The notes under the pieces: model-generated
What the model saw: only the letters and a program-made list of their open reading frames with translations
Databases searched by the model: none
Told to the model about the DNA's origin: nothing
In this document: one piece after another, positions 34,269 to 42,528 of the stretch
Numbering within the stretch: the stretch's first letter is position 1
How the letters are laid out: each line of letters begins with the position of its first letter
Made by a program: the position numbers and the translations under genes
Source: an uncultured Muribaculaceae bacterium
GTDB lineage: Bacteria; Bacteroidota; Bacteroidia; Bacteroidales; Muribaculaceae
NCBI GenBank assembly: GCA_910577355.1
Contig: CAJTMY010000019.1
Span: 1-51,246 of the forward strand
Direction: 5' to 3'
DNA: 51,246 nucleotides

Positions 34269-36347
34269 TTATTTCTTGGCGGATCGGCGGCTTGGCTTGT
34301 GTTTGCGGAGCACCATGGCCGAGCGGGCGGGGATGTAGAGCTTGAGCCACTCTACGCCGTGGGGCGTGTAGAGCGGGTCGGGCTGTGTGAAGTGCTCCAC
34401 CGACTCGTCGATGTTGCCGTAGCCGCCGAAGCGCGGGCTGTCGGTGGAGAGCACAACATCGTACACTCCCCCGGGGGCGAGTATGCCGTAGCCGTCAAAC
34501 GACTTGAAGGGGCTGAAGTTGAACACGAACACGAGATCGCCGCGCATGAAGGCAAGAACCTGGTCGTCGTCCTTTTCCCACAGCTTGCGCACCGGGAGTG
34601 CCTGGAAGTTGTAGACGCCGCCCACGAGCTCCACCATGGCGTTGTCGAATTCGTTGAGGTATTTGTATTGCAGATCCTCGCGGTCGACAAGGCTCCATTG
34701 GCGGCGGGCATATTTGTAGCTCCAGCCGTTGCCTTCGCGCGGAAAGTCGATCCACTCGGGATGGCCGAATTCATTGCCCATGAAGTTGAGGTAGCCGCCG
34801 TTGATTGATGCGATGGTGACGAGGCGTATCATCTTGTGGAGCGCCATGCCGCGTGCCACGGTCATGTCGTTGTCGCCGACGGTCATGTGCCAGTACATTT
34901 TGTCGTCGATGAGGCGGAAGATTATCGTCTTGTCGCCTACGAGAGCCTGATCGTGGCTCTCGACGTAGGATATTGTCTTCTCGTCGGCGCGCCGGTTGGT
35001 GAGCTCCCAGAATATCGATGTGGGATGCCAGTCCTCGTCTTTCTTCTCCTTGAGGGTTTTGATCCAGTAGTCGGGGATGCCCATGGCCATGCGGTAGTCG
35101 AATCCTATGCCTCCTTCGGCAAACGGCAGGGCGAGCCCCGGCATGCCGCTCATCTCCTCGGCTATGGTGATGGCCTTGGGATTTACCTGATGTATAAGCT
35201 TGTTGGCGAGTGTGAGGTATGTGATGGCGTTGGTGTCCTGTCCACCGTTGTAGTAGTCACCGTAGCCTCCGAACGCCTGTCCGAGACCGTGGTTGTAGTA
35301 GAGCATCGAGGTGACTCCGTCGAAGCGGAAGCCGTCGAAGCGGAATTCCTCGAGCCAGTATTTGCAGTTGGAGAGCAGGAAGTGCATCACCTCGTCCTTG
35401 CCGTAGTCGAAGCACAGCGAGTCCCAGGCCGAGTGCTCGCGGCGGCTGTCGCCGTAGAAGTATAGGTCGTAAGAGCCGTCGAGGCGTCCGAGACCTTCGT
35501 TCTCGTTCTTCACGGCATGGCTGTGCACGATGTCCATTATAACGGCGATGCCCTCGGCGTGGGCGGCATCGATGAGACGGCGCAGGTCATCGGGCGTGCC
35601 GAAGCGGCTCGACGGCGCGAAAAAGTTGGACACGTGGTATCCGAACGAGCCGTAATATGGATGTTCCTGTATTGCCATTATCTGTATGGCGTTGTAGCCG
35701 TCGCGCACGACACGCGGGAGCACCTGCTCGCGAAATTCGTCGTATGTGCCCACGCCCTCGCGCTCCTGTGCCATGCCTATATGGCATTCGTATATGAGCA
35801 GTGGCTTTGTATCGGGAACAAACTTGTCGGTGCTCCAGCGGTATGGCTCTTCGGGAGCCCATACCTGAGCCGAAAAGAGATAGGTGACGGGATCTTGTAT
35901 CACACGTGTGGCATATGCCGGAATGCGCTCGCCCGAGCCGCCGGGCCATTCTACAAGCATCTTGTAATGCTGCCCGTGGACGAATGCCTGCGGCGGAAAT
36001 ACTCCCTCCCATACGCCATTGCCTATCGGATGAAGGGCGTATGCTGCGGCAGGTTTCCATTCGGAGAAGTCGCCTACAAGGGTGATGGCAGTGGCATTGG
36101 GAGCCCATTCGCGGAAAGTCCATGAGCCGTCGGCGAGTCGGTGCAGTCCGAAGTACTGATGGGCGTTGGCAAACTCGCTGAGCGAGCCGGCGGCCGATGT
36201 GAGGCGTTTCTCTACGGCGATGGCGTCGTTATGACGGCCGGTGATGGCTTCGGCGTATGGCTCGAGCCATGGATCATTTTTTATGATGGGCAGCACCTTG
36301 GGGCTGCGGCGGCGTGTTTTCTTGGGGGCGGGTGTCTTGTCAGCCAT
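34269..36347 (-). CDS. glgB: 1,4-alpha-glucan (glycogen) branching enzyme, GH13
   Basis: The 692-residue enzyme makes alpha-1,6 branches in glycogen. The N-terminal CBM48-like domain has HRLADGSWTFREWAPNATAI, and the catalytic barrel has EFRFDGFRFDGVTSMLYYNH, TIAEEMSGMPG (acid/base Glu) and YVESHDQALVGDK (Asp). NEFGHPEWIDFPREGNGWSY follows, then a C-terminal beta domain. These features match the eukaryotic-like GH13 subgroup found in Bacteroidetes rather than the Escherichia coli type. The lysine/arginine-rich ends (KKTRRRSPK; KPSRRSAKK) are unusual but lie outside the domains. It is monocistronic, with its -7 box at 36383-36390. Confidence 0.95.
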   Translation of the reverse strand: MADKTPAPKKTRRRSPKVLPIIKNDPWLEPYAEAITGRHNDAIAVEKRLTSAAGSLSEFANAHQYFGLHRLADGSWTFREWAPNATAITLVGDFSEWKPAAAYALHPIGNGVWEGVFPPQAFVHGQHYKMLVEWPGGSGERIPAYATRVIQDPVTYLFSAQVWAPEEPYRWSTDKFVPDTKPLLIYECHIGMAQEREGVGTYDEFREQVLPRVVRDGYNAIQIMAIQEHPYYGSFGYHVSNFFAPSSRFGTPDDLRRLIDAAHAEGIAVIMDIVHSHAVKNENEGLGRLDGSYDLYFYGDSRREHSAWDSLCFDYGKDEVMHFLLSNCKYWLEEFRFDGFRFDGVTSMLYYNHGLGQAFGGYGDYYNGGQDTNAITYLTLANKLIHQVNPKAITIAEEMSGMPGLALPFAEGGIGFDYRMAMGIPDYWIKTLKEKKDEDWHPTSIFWELTNRRADEKTISYVESHDQALVGDKTIIFRLIDDKMYWHMTVGDNDMTVARGMALHKMIRLVTIASINGGYLNFMGNEFGHPEWIDFPREGNGWSYKYARRQWSLVDREDLQYKYLNEFDNAMVELVGGVYNFQALPVRKLWEKDDDQVLAFMRGDLVFVFNFSPFKSFDGYGILAPGGVYDVVLSTDSPRFGGYGNIDESVEHFTQPDPLYTPHGVEWLKLYIPARSAMVLRKHKPSRRSAKK

Positions 36348-36382
36348 GCTTTTGGTTATTATTGTAGCATTGTATAATAACG

Positions 36383-36390
36383 CAAACTTA
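36383..36390 (-). promoter_or_regulatory. -7 box for glgB
   Basis: The minus strand reads TAAGTTTG, about 36 bases upstream of the ATG and immediately after the terminator of the preceding operon. Confidence 0.5.
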
Positions 36391-36392
36391 CC

Positions 36393-36443
36393 AAAAAAAA
36401 CCGAGTATCCGTATGAATTAACGTTTTTTAATCATGCGGATAC
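36393..36443 (-). terminator. intrinsic terminator of the cobalamin-uptake operon
   Basis: Arms 36405-36416 and 36432-36443 form a 12-bp stem with two mismatched or wobble pairs. On the minus strand it is followed by a run of eight T (36393-36400). Confidence 0.75.
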
Positions 36444-36467
36444 CGGCGGGTCTGTGAGGCCGGATTA

Positions 36468-38504
36468 TCAGATTGTGAGCGAAAGGAAAAATTCGACGTT
36501 GATGCCGGGCATAGGGCGCGAGAGCACGGTGCGGTAGTCGGCGTCGAACAGGTTGTTTATGGCGGCTTTGGCATGCCACAGCAGGCCGAGAATCTGCAAA
36601 GACCTGTCAACCGACAGATTGCTTAGCGAGTAGCCGGGCAGATGACCGGTGATGGTGTGCTCGTTGCTCGACATGGTAAAGCGCTCGCTGTAGGCCTGTA
36701 TCTTGTATGCAAGCTCCCATCCGCGCCATCCCAAACGCAACACGGCCGACGCCGAGTGCCGGGGCACGTATGGCAGCTGCTTGCCGGTGCTGCGGTCGGC
36801 GTCGTTGACCGGCTCGCCGCAGTTGATGGATGCCGACCAGGTGTAATTGGCCGATATATCGAGCTTCCAGCCTCGCGGCAGAACTATGCCGGCGGCGGCC
36901 TCGGCCTCTATGCCGTAGGCGTGCACTTCCTTTACATTCGACGGCACGTAGAAGCCCTTGGGCGACGGCAGCCACTGTATCCAGTCGGTGATGCGCGAAT
37001 CGAACCATCCCGCCGATGCCGAGAAGGTATGTGCGCCGTCGAGGGTGAACTGTGATGATAGCCCCGTGTCGTATGTCCATCCCTGCTCGGGACGCAGGTC
37101 GGGATTGCCGCCGGGTATGGTGTACAGGTCGTTGAGGGTGGGGAAGCGGTAGTTGCGCGAGGCCGACGCCTTGGCCGTGAGGCCGATTGACGGCAGCAGG
37201 ATATAGTCGGCGAAAAGTGCCGGCACCGGGGCGGCGACTTTTGAGCCGAAAGATTCCTGCCGCAGCAGCACTCCGGCACCGAAGCGCTTCACGGGGCGCC
37301 ATTTGGCCGACAGCGACGCCGACAGCTCCATGCGCGAGCGGCTGTAGCCCGGTATGACGTCGGAGCCGGGCGCGCCGAGGGCATAATCGTAGCTCTCGAC
37401 GTTGTGGCGGTGTGCGTCGACATCGGCGGTGAAGAGCCAGCTGTCGAACGGATACCACGACCATCCGGCGGCGGCATGGAAAGTGTTGACGCGGCTGCGC
37501 GAGCGGGTTAGGGTGGTGAACACGTCGCCGCCGAGGCCGCGGCGGTAGTCGTATGCGAGCCACGTGTGTATGTAGCCGGTGCGTGCCCTGAATGCCATTG
37601 TGGGCGAGGAGCGCTGCCAAGAGGCCACGGTGCGGAGAGTCTGCTCGCGCTGGCGGTTCTCGAAGGCGTTGGACGAATAGTCGGTGGTGAGCAGTGGCAG
37701 CTCGCGGTTGCTGCTCAGATACCAGACGTCGATGCTCCACCGGCCTGCGCGGCCTGCGTCGTATGATGCCGAGGCAAGGGCGTGAAAGTCCTTGAAGGCT
37801 CCCGAGCGGTTGCGCTCGCGCGGATGGTAGGAGCCGATCACCTTGTTGTCGTCGTCATAGACGAGAACTTTCTTGTCGCGGTTGGTGAACGGGAAGTCGT
37901 TGGGCGACGAGGAGTAAGACGTGCGCAGGCTTACCCTCCAACGCCCCGTGCCGTATCCCACGCGCAAGAATTCGTCGAAAGTGCTCCACATGCCGGCACC
38001 CTGCACATATTGTGCCGAGAAGCCCTCGGGCAGCCATGTGCGGGCCGATGTGCCGAGGCGTACAAGGCCGCCGATGCCGCCACCGGTCTCGGTGAGGCTC
38101 GACGAGCCGTGCACGAGCCGTGCGTCGTCGACAAAGTAGCCGGGCACCATCGAGAAATCGGTGGTGCCGAGCATGGGCGACGATATGCGCATGCCGTTCC
38201 AGGTAACCTGTGTGTGCGACGGCGATGTGCCGCGGAATGATACGGTGGCCAGTGTGGCGCGTCCGAAATGTTTGATATAGGCCGAGGAGTTGAAGCCGAG
38301 GACGTCGGCGAGCGACAGTGCCACGCTCTCGCGTAGCGCGGCGCTGTCGATGTGTATCTCCTGCCGGCCTGTTTCGGCCACACGCCGTGTGGCGACGGTT
38401 ATGCCGCGCAGCGCCACCGGCTCGGAAACATTGTCTGTTTCCTGTCCGGCAGCGAACAGTGCGGCTGCAGAAAAGACTATTAATGTGAGTGTAAGGCGTT
38501 TCAC
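36468..38504 (-). CDS. btuB: BtuB-like TonB-dependent cobalamin receptor
   Basis: The 678-residue receptor has a signal peptide ending near SAAALFAAGQ and a plug domain with TVSFRGTSPSHTQVTWNGMR and VHGSSSLTETGGGIGGLV. A 22-strand type barrel follows, with FPTLNDLYTIPGGNPDLRPE and a final aromatic-rich strand. It carries substrates across the outer membrane using TonB energy. Cobalamin specificity is inferred from the riboswitch at the head of the transcript and from the BtuG-like neighbour. It starts with GTG at 38504, overlapping the stop of the lipoprotein gene by four bases (GTGA). Confidence 0.9.
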   Translation of the reverse strand: MKRLTLTLIVFSAAALFAAGQETDNVSEPVALRGITVATRRVAETGRQEIHIDSAALRESVALSLADVLGFNSSAYIKHFGRATLATVSFRGTSPSHTQVTWNGMRISSPMLGTTDFSMVPGYFVDDARLVHGSSSLTETGGGIGGLVRLGTSARTWLPEGFSAQYVQGAGMWSTFDEFLRVGYGTGRWRVSLRTSYSSSPNDFPFTNRDKKVLVYDDDNKVIGSYHPRERNRSGAFKDFHALASASYDAGRAGRWSIDVWYLSSNRELPLLTTDYSSNAFENRQREQTLRTVASWQRSSPTMAFRARTGYIHTWLAYDYRRGLGGDVFTTLTRSRSRVNTFHAAAGWSWYPFDSWLFTADVDAHRHNVESYDYALGAPGSDVIPGYSRSRMELSASLSAKWRPVKRFGAGVLLRQESFGSKVAAPVPALFADYILLPSIGLTAKASASRNYRFPTLNDLYTIPGGNPDLRPEQGWTYDTGLSSQFTLDGAHTFSASAGWFDSRITDWIQWLPSPKGFYVPSNVKEVHAYGIEAEAAAGIVLPRGWKLDISANYTWSASINCGEPVNDADRSTGKQLPYVPRHSASAVLRLGWRGWELAYKIQAYSERFTMSSNEHTITGHLPGYSLSNLSVDRSLQILGLLWHAKAAINNLFDADYRTVLSRPMPGINVEFFLSLTI

Positions 38505-39589
38505 TTGGTGTTGTACCAGCAGAAGCTCTGAGGAGCCACGCCGGTGGGGAAGGATTGGGTGAGTGTACCCTTGTCGTTGTAGCGCAGCACGCGACCGGGC
38601 TGCACGTAGTCGATGGCGTCGGCGATGTAGATATCGGAGTTGGCCGGGCTTACGGTGAGGCCGTAGTAGTAGTTACCCTTGCAGTCGATGTGAGCCTTGT
38701 CGGGCAGAGCCTTGTCGGTTATCGACATGGTGTACACGTCGTTGCGGATGAAGTAGAGGCGGTCGCCGGCTCCGTTGATGGCGAGTGCCGGGGTATAGTC
38801 GTTCATCGTCATCTCGTATGTGGCGGCTACCTTGAAGTCGGCTGTGGTGACTTTCACAAGGCGCGGAGCTTCGTGGCCGATGGGCGAACCCTCATACGAG
38901 CCGTCGGTGAGGAGCCACAGGTCGTGGTTCCTGTCCATTACCATCGATTTGGGCTGCAGCCCCACCTCGAGCGAGGCGTCCACTTTGTCGGTGGTGGTGT
39001 CGATGCGGATCACCGACTTCTGATAGCTCCAGCAGTTGACATACACATACTTGCCGTGCTGCACCATCATCTCTGTGGAACCGGTGGCCACGTCCATGCC
39101 GGGCACCTCTATGTAACCGGTGACTTTGAGCTTGTCGGTATCGACGATGGCTATGCGGTTGCTGTACAGCTGTGTGATGTATGCCTTGCCGTCGCTCACC
39201 TTGTGGAAGTAGCGGGGCGAGTTGAGGCCCTCGGTGATGCTGCCTTCGAGCTCGAGGTCGTCGGCGTCGGTCTTATATACGATGTGCGAGTTGTTGATTA
39301 CGATCCATGCGTCGTCGCCGTCGATGGTCATCGACTGTGCGAGCTCGCCCAGAGGGATCTTGTTGGTGTTGGCGAATACTTCGCCGGCATATGTGTTGGC
39401 CTCGGGGTCGTAGAAAGAGATGGACGAGTTGGCCGAGCCGAAGTTGCCCTGACATATCACATAGAGACCCGAGGTCAACTCAGGATCCGGGCCGGGATTG
39501 GGCTTGGGATCGTCGTCGTCGGAGCAGGCGGTGAAAGCCATCGCAGTAGCGAAGGCAATCGAGAGACTGAAGAATTTACGGATGTTCAT
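38501..39589 (-). CDS. BtuG-like surface lipoprotein (YncE/DUF5074 beta-propeller)
   Basis: The 362-residue lipoprotein has a lipobox at AMAFTAC (Cys 22) and then SDDDDPKPNPGP, the acidic signal that sends Bacteroidetes lipoproteins to the cell surface. The rest is a seven-bladed propeller with recurring units such as SGLYVICQGNFG, RIAIVDTDKLKVTGYIEV and KSVIRIDTTTDKVDASLEV. BtuG proteins in Bacteroides bind corrinoids with very high affinity and sit on BtuB. The order riboswitch - propeller - receptor and the four-base overlap support that role here. Other DUF5074 proteins have unknown ligands, so the function remains inferred. Confidence 0.85.
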   Translation of the reverse strand: MNIRKFFSLSIAFATAMAFTACSDDDDPKPNPGPDPELTSGLYVICQGNFGSANSSISFYDPEANTYAGEVFANTNKIPLGELAQSMTIDGDDAWIVINNSHIVYKTDADDLELEGSITEGLNSPRYFHKVSDGKAYITQLYSNRIAIVDTDKLKVTGYIEVPGMDVATGSTEMMVQHGKYVYVNCWSYQKSVIRIDTTTDKVDASLEVGLQPKSMVMDRNHDLWLLTDGSYEGSPIGHEAPRLVKVTTADFKVAATYEMTMNDYTPALAINGAGDRLYFIRNDVYTMSITDKALPDKAHIDCKGNYYYGLTVSPANSDIYIADAIDYVQPGRVLRYNDKGTLTQSFPTGVAPQSFCWYNTK

Positions 39590-39749
39590 GATTGGTGGAT
39601 GTTTTTTCTATATTAGTTTGTATGATAAATCCCGTATAGGCGCGACAACTGTCGGATGGCCTTACGGGATAAACGGAATTTGTAGCGGAATTGCATCCAC
39701 CGATGATATGTTGTGCCTATAATCCCGCAGGCAAGCGATAAGAGTGCGG

Positions 39750-39950
39750 TATCGGCAGGTATTCTGACTTGTCCCGGTCGTTGTTGCGCCTTCTCGGCTT
39801 CGTATGGCCAATGGCGATATGCAACAGACTTTTGGGGTGGGACTTACAGCAGCGGGTACTGTTCAGGATTCACACCTGATTCCCTGTCGGGTCACGGCGA
39901 CCCAACTGCTCCGCGAACGTCGACTCTACGACAGCGGCGCAACCAATACA
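39750..39950 (-). ncRNA. cobalamin (AdoCbl) riboswitch
   Basis: On the minus strand the leader has the B12-box core GGGAATCAGGTGTGAATCC, followed by ACAGTACCCGCTGCTGTAAG. Nearer its 3' end it has CAGAATACCTGCC, the conserved terminal segment. The 5' part contains TATTGGTTGCG. The element lies between the promoter at 39955-39962 and the BtuG-like gene. A large hairpin at 39629-39676, about 80 bases from its end, may be the expression platform. It would lower expression when adenosylcobalamin is plentiful. Confidence 0.93.
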
Positions 39951-39954
39951 GCCG

Positions 39955-39962
39955 CAAAGGTA
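39955..39962 (-). promoter_or_regulatory. -7 box for the riboswitch-btuG-btuB transcript
   Basis: The minus strand reads TACCTTTG, placing the start of transcription at about 39949, the 5' end of the riboswitch. The leader is about 360 bases. Confidence 0.6.
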
Positions 39963-39999
39963 AGAAATATATTTGAAAAAAACGTGAAGCAGATGAGAA

Positions 40000-40035
40000 G
40001 TTTCTGATGTTTTGGCGTAAATTTGCGGTATGAAA
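40000..40035 (+). repeat. 36-bp direct repeat, copy 1 (upstream of yhcG)
   Basis: This copy is identical, base for base, to 41165-41200. It contains TAAATTTG (40018-40025), a -7 box, and a vestigial ATGAAA. Directly after it comes a second box-like TATATTTG and the yhcG ATG at 40053. Confidence 0.95.
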
Positions 40036-40052
40036 TATTTATATATTTGCAT

Positions 40053-41150
40053 ATGAGCAAACTGATAAAAAACGATGCCAAATACTCCCGGTGGATACAG
40101 GAGTTAAAAGAACGATACCGCAACAGTCAGATTAAGGCCGCCACGCGGGTCAATCAAGAGATGCTGCGCTTCTATTGGTCGCTTGGTCGCGATATCGTGG
40201 CTCGGGATGCGGAAAACAAATATGGCACGGAGTTCTACAAAAATCTTAGCCAAGATCTTAATGATGCTATCCCCGAAGCCAAGGGATTTTCCAGACAGAA
40301 TTTGCAGTATATGAAAAAGATGTATCTGCTTTATAGTCGGGCATATGCAAATTGCCCACAAGTTGTTGGCAATTCTAAAGGAGGGATATGCCAACAAGCT
40401 GTTGGCAATTTATCTGAAATGCCGCCGGAAATATTGTTCTCGATTCCATGGGGGCATCATTGTATTATTATTGACAAGTTTTTTTCAAAGGCGGACTATG
40501 ATGCCGCATTGTTCTATGTCAGAAAAGTCGTAGAAGACGGTTGGTCGAGAGGAGTGTTGAAATCATTTATTGATTCCGGTTTACATTTAAGACAGGGAAA
40601 GGCATTGACAAGTTTCTCTCGTCTGCTTCCTGCACCGGACAGCGACCTTGCACAAGAGCTTACAAAAGATCCTTATATCTTCGACTTCACCGAAATGACA
40701 GAGCCATATAAGGAGCGGGAATTGAAAAAGGCCCTTATGGCTAATATATCCAGATTCCTTCTTGAATTGGGATCGGGATTCGCATACGTTGGAGAGGAAT
40801 ATAGGCTGAAAGTGGGTCATACCGAGCAATTTATTGATTTACTGTTTTATAACGTGCGGCTACATGCCTATTGTGTTATAGAGGTCAAGACCGCGACATT
40901 CGGAGCAGGCGATATCGGCCAGCTTGGAACATATATGACGGCTGTCAACCATATTCTTAAAACCGAACATGATAATCCGACAATAGGACTGCTGATATGC
41001 AAGGATAAAGACAATGTACTTGCCCAATACGCCCTCGAATCATCGTCACAACCTATTGGGGTGGCGGAATTTCAACTAACGAAATTTATACCCGACGAGT
41101 TCAAGAGTTCCTTACCCTCAATAGAAGATATTGAATTAGAGCTGAAATAG
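40053..41150 (+). CDS. yhcG: YhcG/DUF1016-family PD-(D/E)XK nuclease
   Basis: The 365-residue protein has an N-terminal DUF1016_N helical/wHTH domain (RINQEML-like VNQEMLRFYWSLGRDI; FSRQNLQYMKKMYLLY) and a C-terminal nuclease core. The core contains LKVGHTEQFIDLLFYN and YCVIEVKTATFGAGDIGQL, giving the Asp and Glu-x-Lys of the PD-(D/E)XK motif. I chose the ATG at 40053 (MSKLIKNDAKYSRW); the longer frame begins at a TTG inside the promoter. Members are widespread, often single or near defence genes; cellular targets are not settled. The gene is bracketed by perfect 36-bp repeats, so it looks like a recently inserted cassette. It has an internal 36-bp imperfect repeat at 40354-40410. Confidence 0.9.
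   Translation: MSKLIKNDAKYSRWIQELKERYRNSQIKAATRVNQEMLRFYWSLGRDIVARDAENKYGTEFYKNLSQDLNDAIPEAKGFSRQNLQYMKKMYLLYSRAYANCPQVVGNSKGGICQQAVGNLSEMPPEILFSIPWGHHCIIIDKFFSKADYDAALFYVRKVVEDGWSRGVLKSFIDSGLHLRQGKALTSFSRLLPAPDSDLAQELTKDPYIFDFTEMTEPYKERELKKALMANISRFLLELGSGFAYVGEEYRLKVGHTEQFIDLLFYNVRLHAYCVIEVKTATFGAGDIGQLGTYMTAVNHILKTEHDNPTIGLLICKDKDNVLAQYALESSSQPIGVAEFQLTKFIPDEFKSSLPSIEDIELELK
40354..40410 (+). repeat. imperfect intragenic direct repeat in yhcG, 36-bp period
   Basis: Positions 40354-40374 and 40390-40410 match at 19 of 21 bases. They encode CPQVVGN and CQQAVGN, twelve residues apart, in the linker between the two YhcG domains. Confidence 0.75.
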
Positions 41151-41164
41151 TTCTCCGAGTTGCC

Positions 41165-41200
41165 GTTTCTGATGTTTTGGCGTAAATTTGCGGTATGAAA
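41165..41200 (+). repeat. 36-bp direct repeat, copy 2 (promoter and start of the HAD gene)
   Basis: This is the identical partner of 40000-40035. It includes the -7 box TAAATTTG at 41183-41190 and, at 41195, the ATG of the HAD gene. The flanking bases on both sides differ between copies, so the repeat is exactly 36 bases. Confidence 0.95.
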
Positions 41201-42034
41201 ACGCTATATATAACAGATCTTGACGGTACGCTGCTCAACGACGAGGGGCGTGTGTCGGCGCGCTCGGCCGGGCTGATCACCGAACTTAGCCGCAGCGGCG
41301 TGGCCATAAGTGTGGCTACCGCCCGCACTCCCGCCACCGTGGAGCCGCTGCTTGCCGATACATATACTACCGCCGACCTCGTGGTGATGACCGGCGCGAC
41401 ACTGTGGAGCCGCGTACACCACTGCTTCGAGGACATGCACCTGCTGCCCGAAAAGGATGTGCGGCTTATGCTGCGGGTGTTCGGCGAGGAGGGCGTCACA
41501 CCGTTCTGCTATGTGCAGCGCGACGGCTCGCACCTCGATGTGTATCACCGGGGCAAAGAGTTGTCGGTGGCCGAACGAAAGTTTGTCGACGAGCGTGCGC
41601 ATCTCAAGTTGAAGACCTTCCACCTCGGCGAGGCATGTCCTGCCGGGGCGTGCGACCGGGTGGTGCTGTTCTTCGGCATGGGCACAAAGGACATGATAGT
41701 GGGGGCTGCCGAGCGTCTGCGGCGCGACAGCGACTGCTACATATCTTACTACAAGGATACCTACACCCCCGGTCTGTGGCTGCTCGAGATATTCGCCCCC
41801 GGTGTGTCGAAGGCCGCCGGTATAGAGCGTCTGCGCCGCAAGATACACGCCGACCGCCTCGTGGCCTTCGGCGACAACCTCAACGACATACCGATGCTCC
41901 GCATGGCCGACGTGGCCGTGGCCGTCGGCAACGCCCTGCCCGAGGTAAAGGCCATCGCCGATGTGGTGATCGGCACCAACAACGACGATGCCGTCGCCCA
42001 GGCGATAGCGCGATTCGAATCAACCCCACACTGA
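41195..42034 (+). CDS. Cof-type HAD-IIB hydrolase
   Basis: The 279-residue sugar- or nucleotide-phosphate phosphatase has all four HAD motifs: I, YITDLDGTLL at residues 4-13; II, ISVATAR; III, a Lys after SPGVSKAAGIERL-like GVSKAAGIERL; and IV, LVAFGDNLNDIPML. The large alpha/beta cap between II and III places it in the Cof/YbiV group. The start is fixed because motif I begins four residues in. The -7 box ends four bases before the ATG, so the message is probably leaderless. Its natural upstream neighbour was likely the riboswitch region before yhcG arrived. Confidence 0.92.
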   Translation: MKTLYITDLDGTLLNDEGRVSARSAGLITELSRSGVAISVATARTPATVEPLLADTYTTADLVVMTGATLWSRVHHCFEDMHLLPEKDVRLMLRVFGEEGVTPFCYVQRDGSHLDVYHRGKELSVAERKFVDERAHLKLKTFHLGEACPAGACDRVVLFFGMGTKDMIVGAAERLRRDSDCYISYYKDTYTPGLWLLEIFAPGVSKAAGIERLRRKIHADRLVAFGDNLNDIPMLRMADVAVAVGNALPEVKAIADVVIGTNNDDAVAQAIARFESTPH

Positions 42035-42074
42035 TTCCACAGATTCACTCAGATTGAATGTAGCCTTCGGGGTG

Positions 42075-42310
42075 AGAGGCGCCTTAGGTGCCGGGCGAAC
42101 AGTAGGCCACTGCAAGCGCCCCGTAGGGGTGCGTAGCTGTGGTAAACGATTTGAGCTGCGTAGCTGCGACACTCCAAACGCTGTGTCGCAGCTAACGCAG
42201 CTCAATCAATAAAAATCCGACCATATACAGGGGCTGCTATACAGGGGCTGCGCGCACCCTACGGGGCGCTTGCCCCTGCCTACTATTCGCCCGGCTCCTA
42301 CGGAGCCTCT
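42075..42310. repeat. nested palindrome cluster in an 868-bp gene-free stretch
   Basis: Between the HAD gene and the integrase there is no convincing gene. Arms 42075-42133 and 42253-42310 are inverted copies of each other (about 88% identical over 58 bases). Each arm itself holds short hairpins such as GGCTCC-TAC-GGAGCC. In the spacer lies a second hairpin: 42151-42172 pairs with 42183-42205 (22 bp, one bulged base, 10-base loop). A further perfect 7-bp hairpin is at 42385-42402. The set could form a large cruciform or a highly folded RNA. It may include the terminator of the HAD gene. Confidence 0.75.
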
Positions 42311-42528
42311 TCTGATGTGCCCGCGTCGGATTGTTTCGCACGCCCCGCCATCCGGTCTACACCATTGCGGATAGCATAGCGGCAGTCGCGGCAGGCCGCG
42401 ACTCTACTGGAGGTGTGTCCACCCAAAAAAAATAAATCTGTGAAAATCTGAGGAATCCGTGTGGGGCAATCAACAAAAAAATATTTATGATTTTTTAATA
42501 AAGGCTTGACAGAACAAAAAATAATCAA

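Noticed and set aside
40000..41200. 36-bp repeats considered as CRISPR or an IS target duplication
   Set aside because: Only two copies flanking one gene, with no cas genes. There is no transposase or inverted terminal repeat, and the length exceeds usual target duplications.
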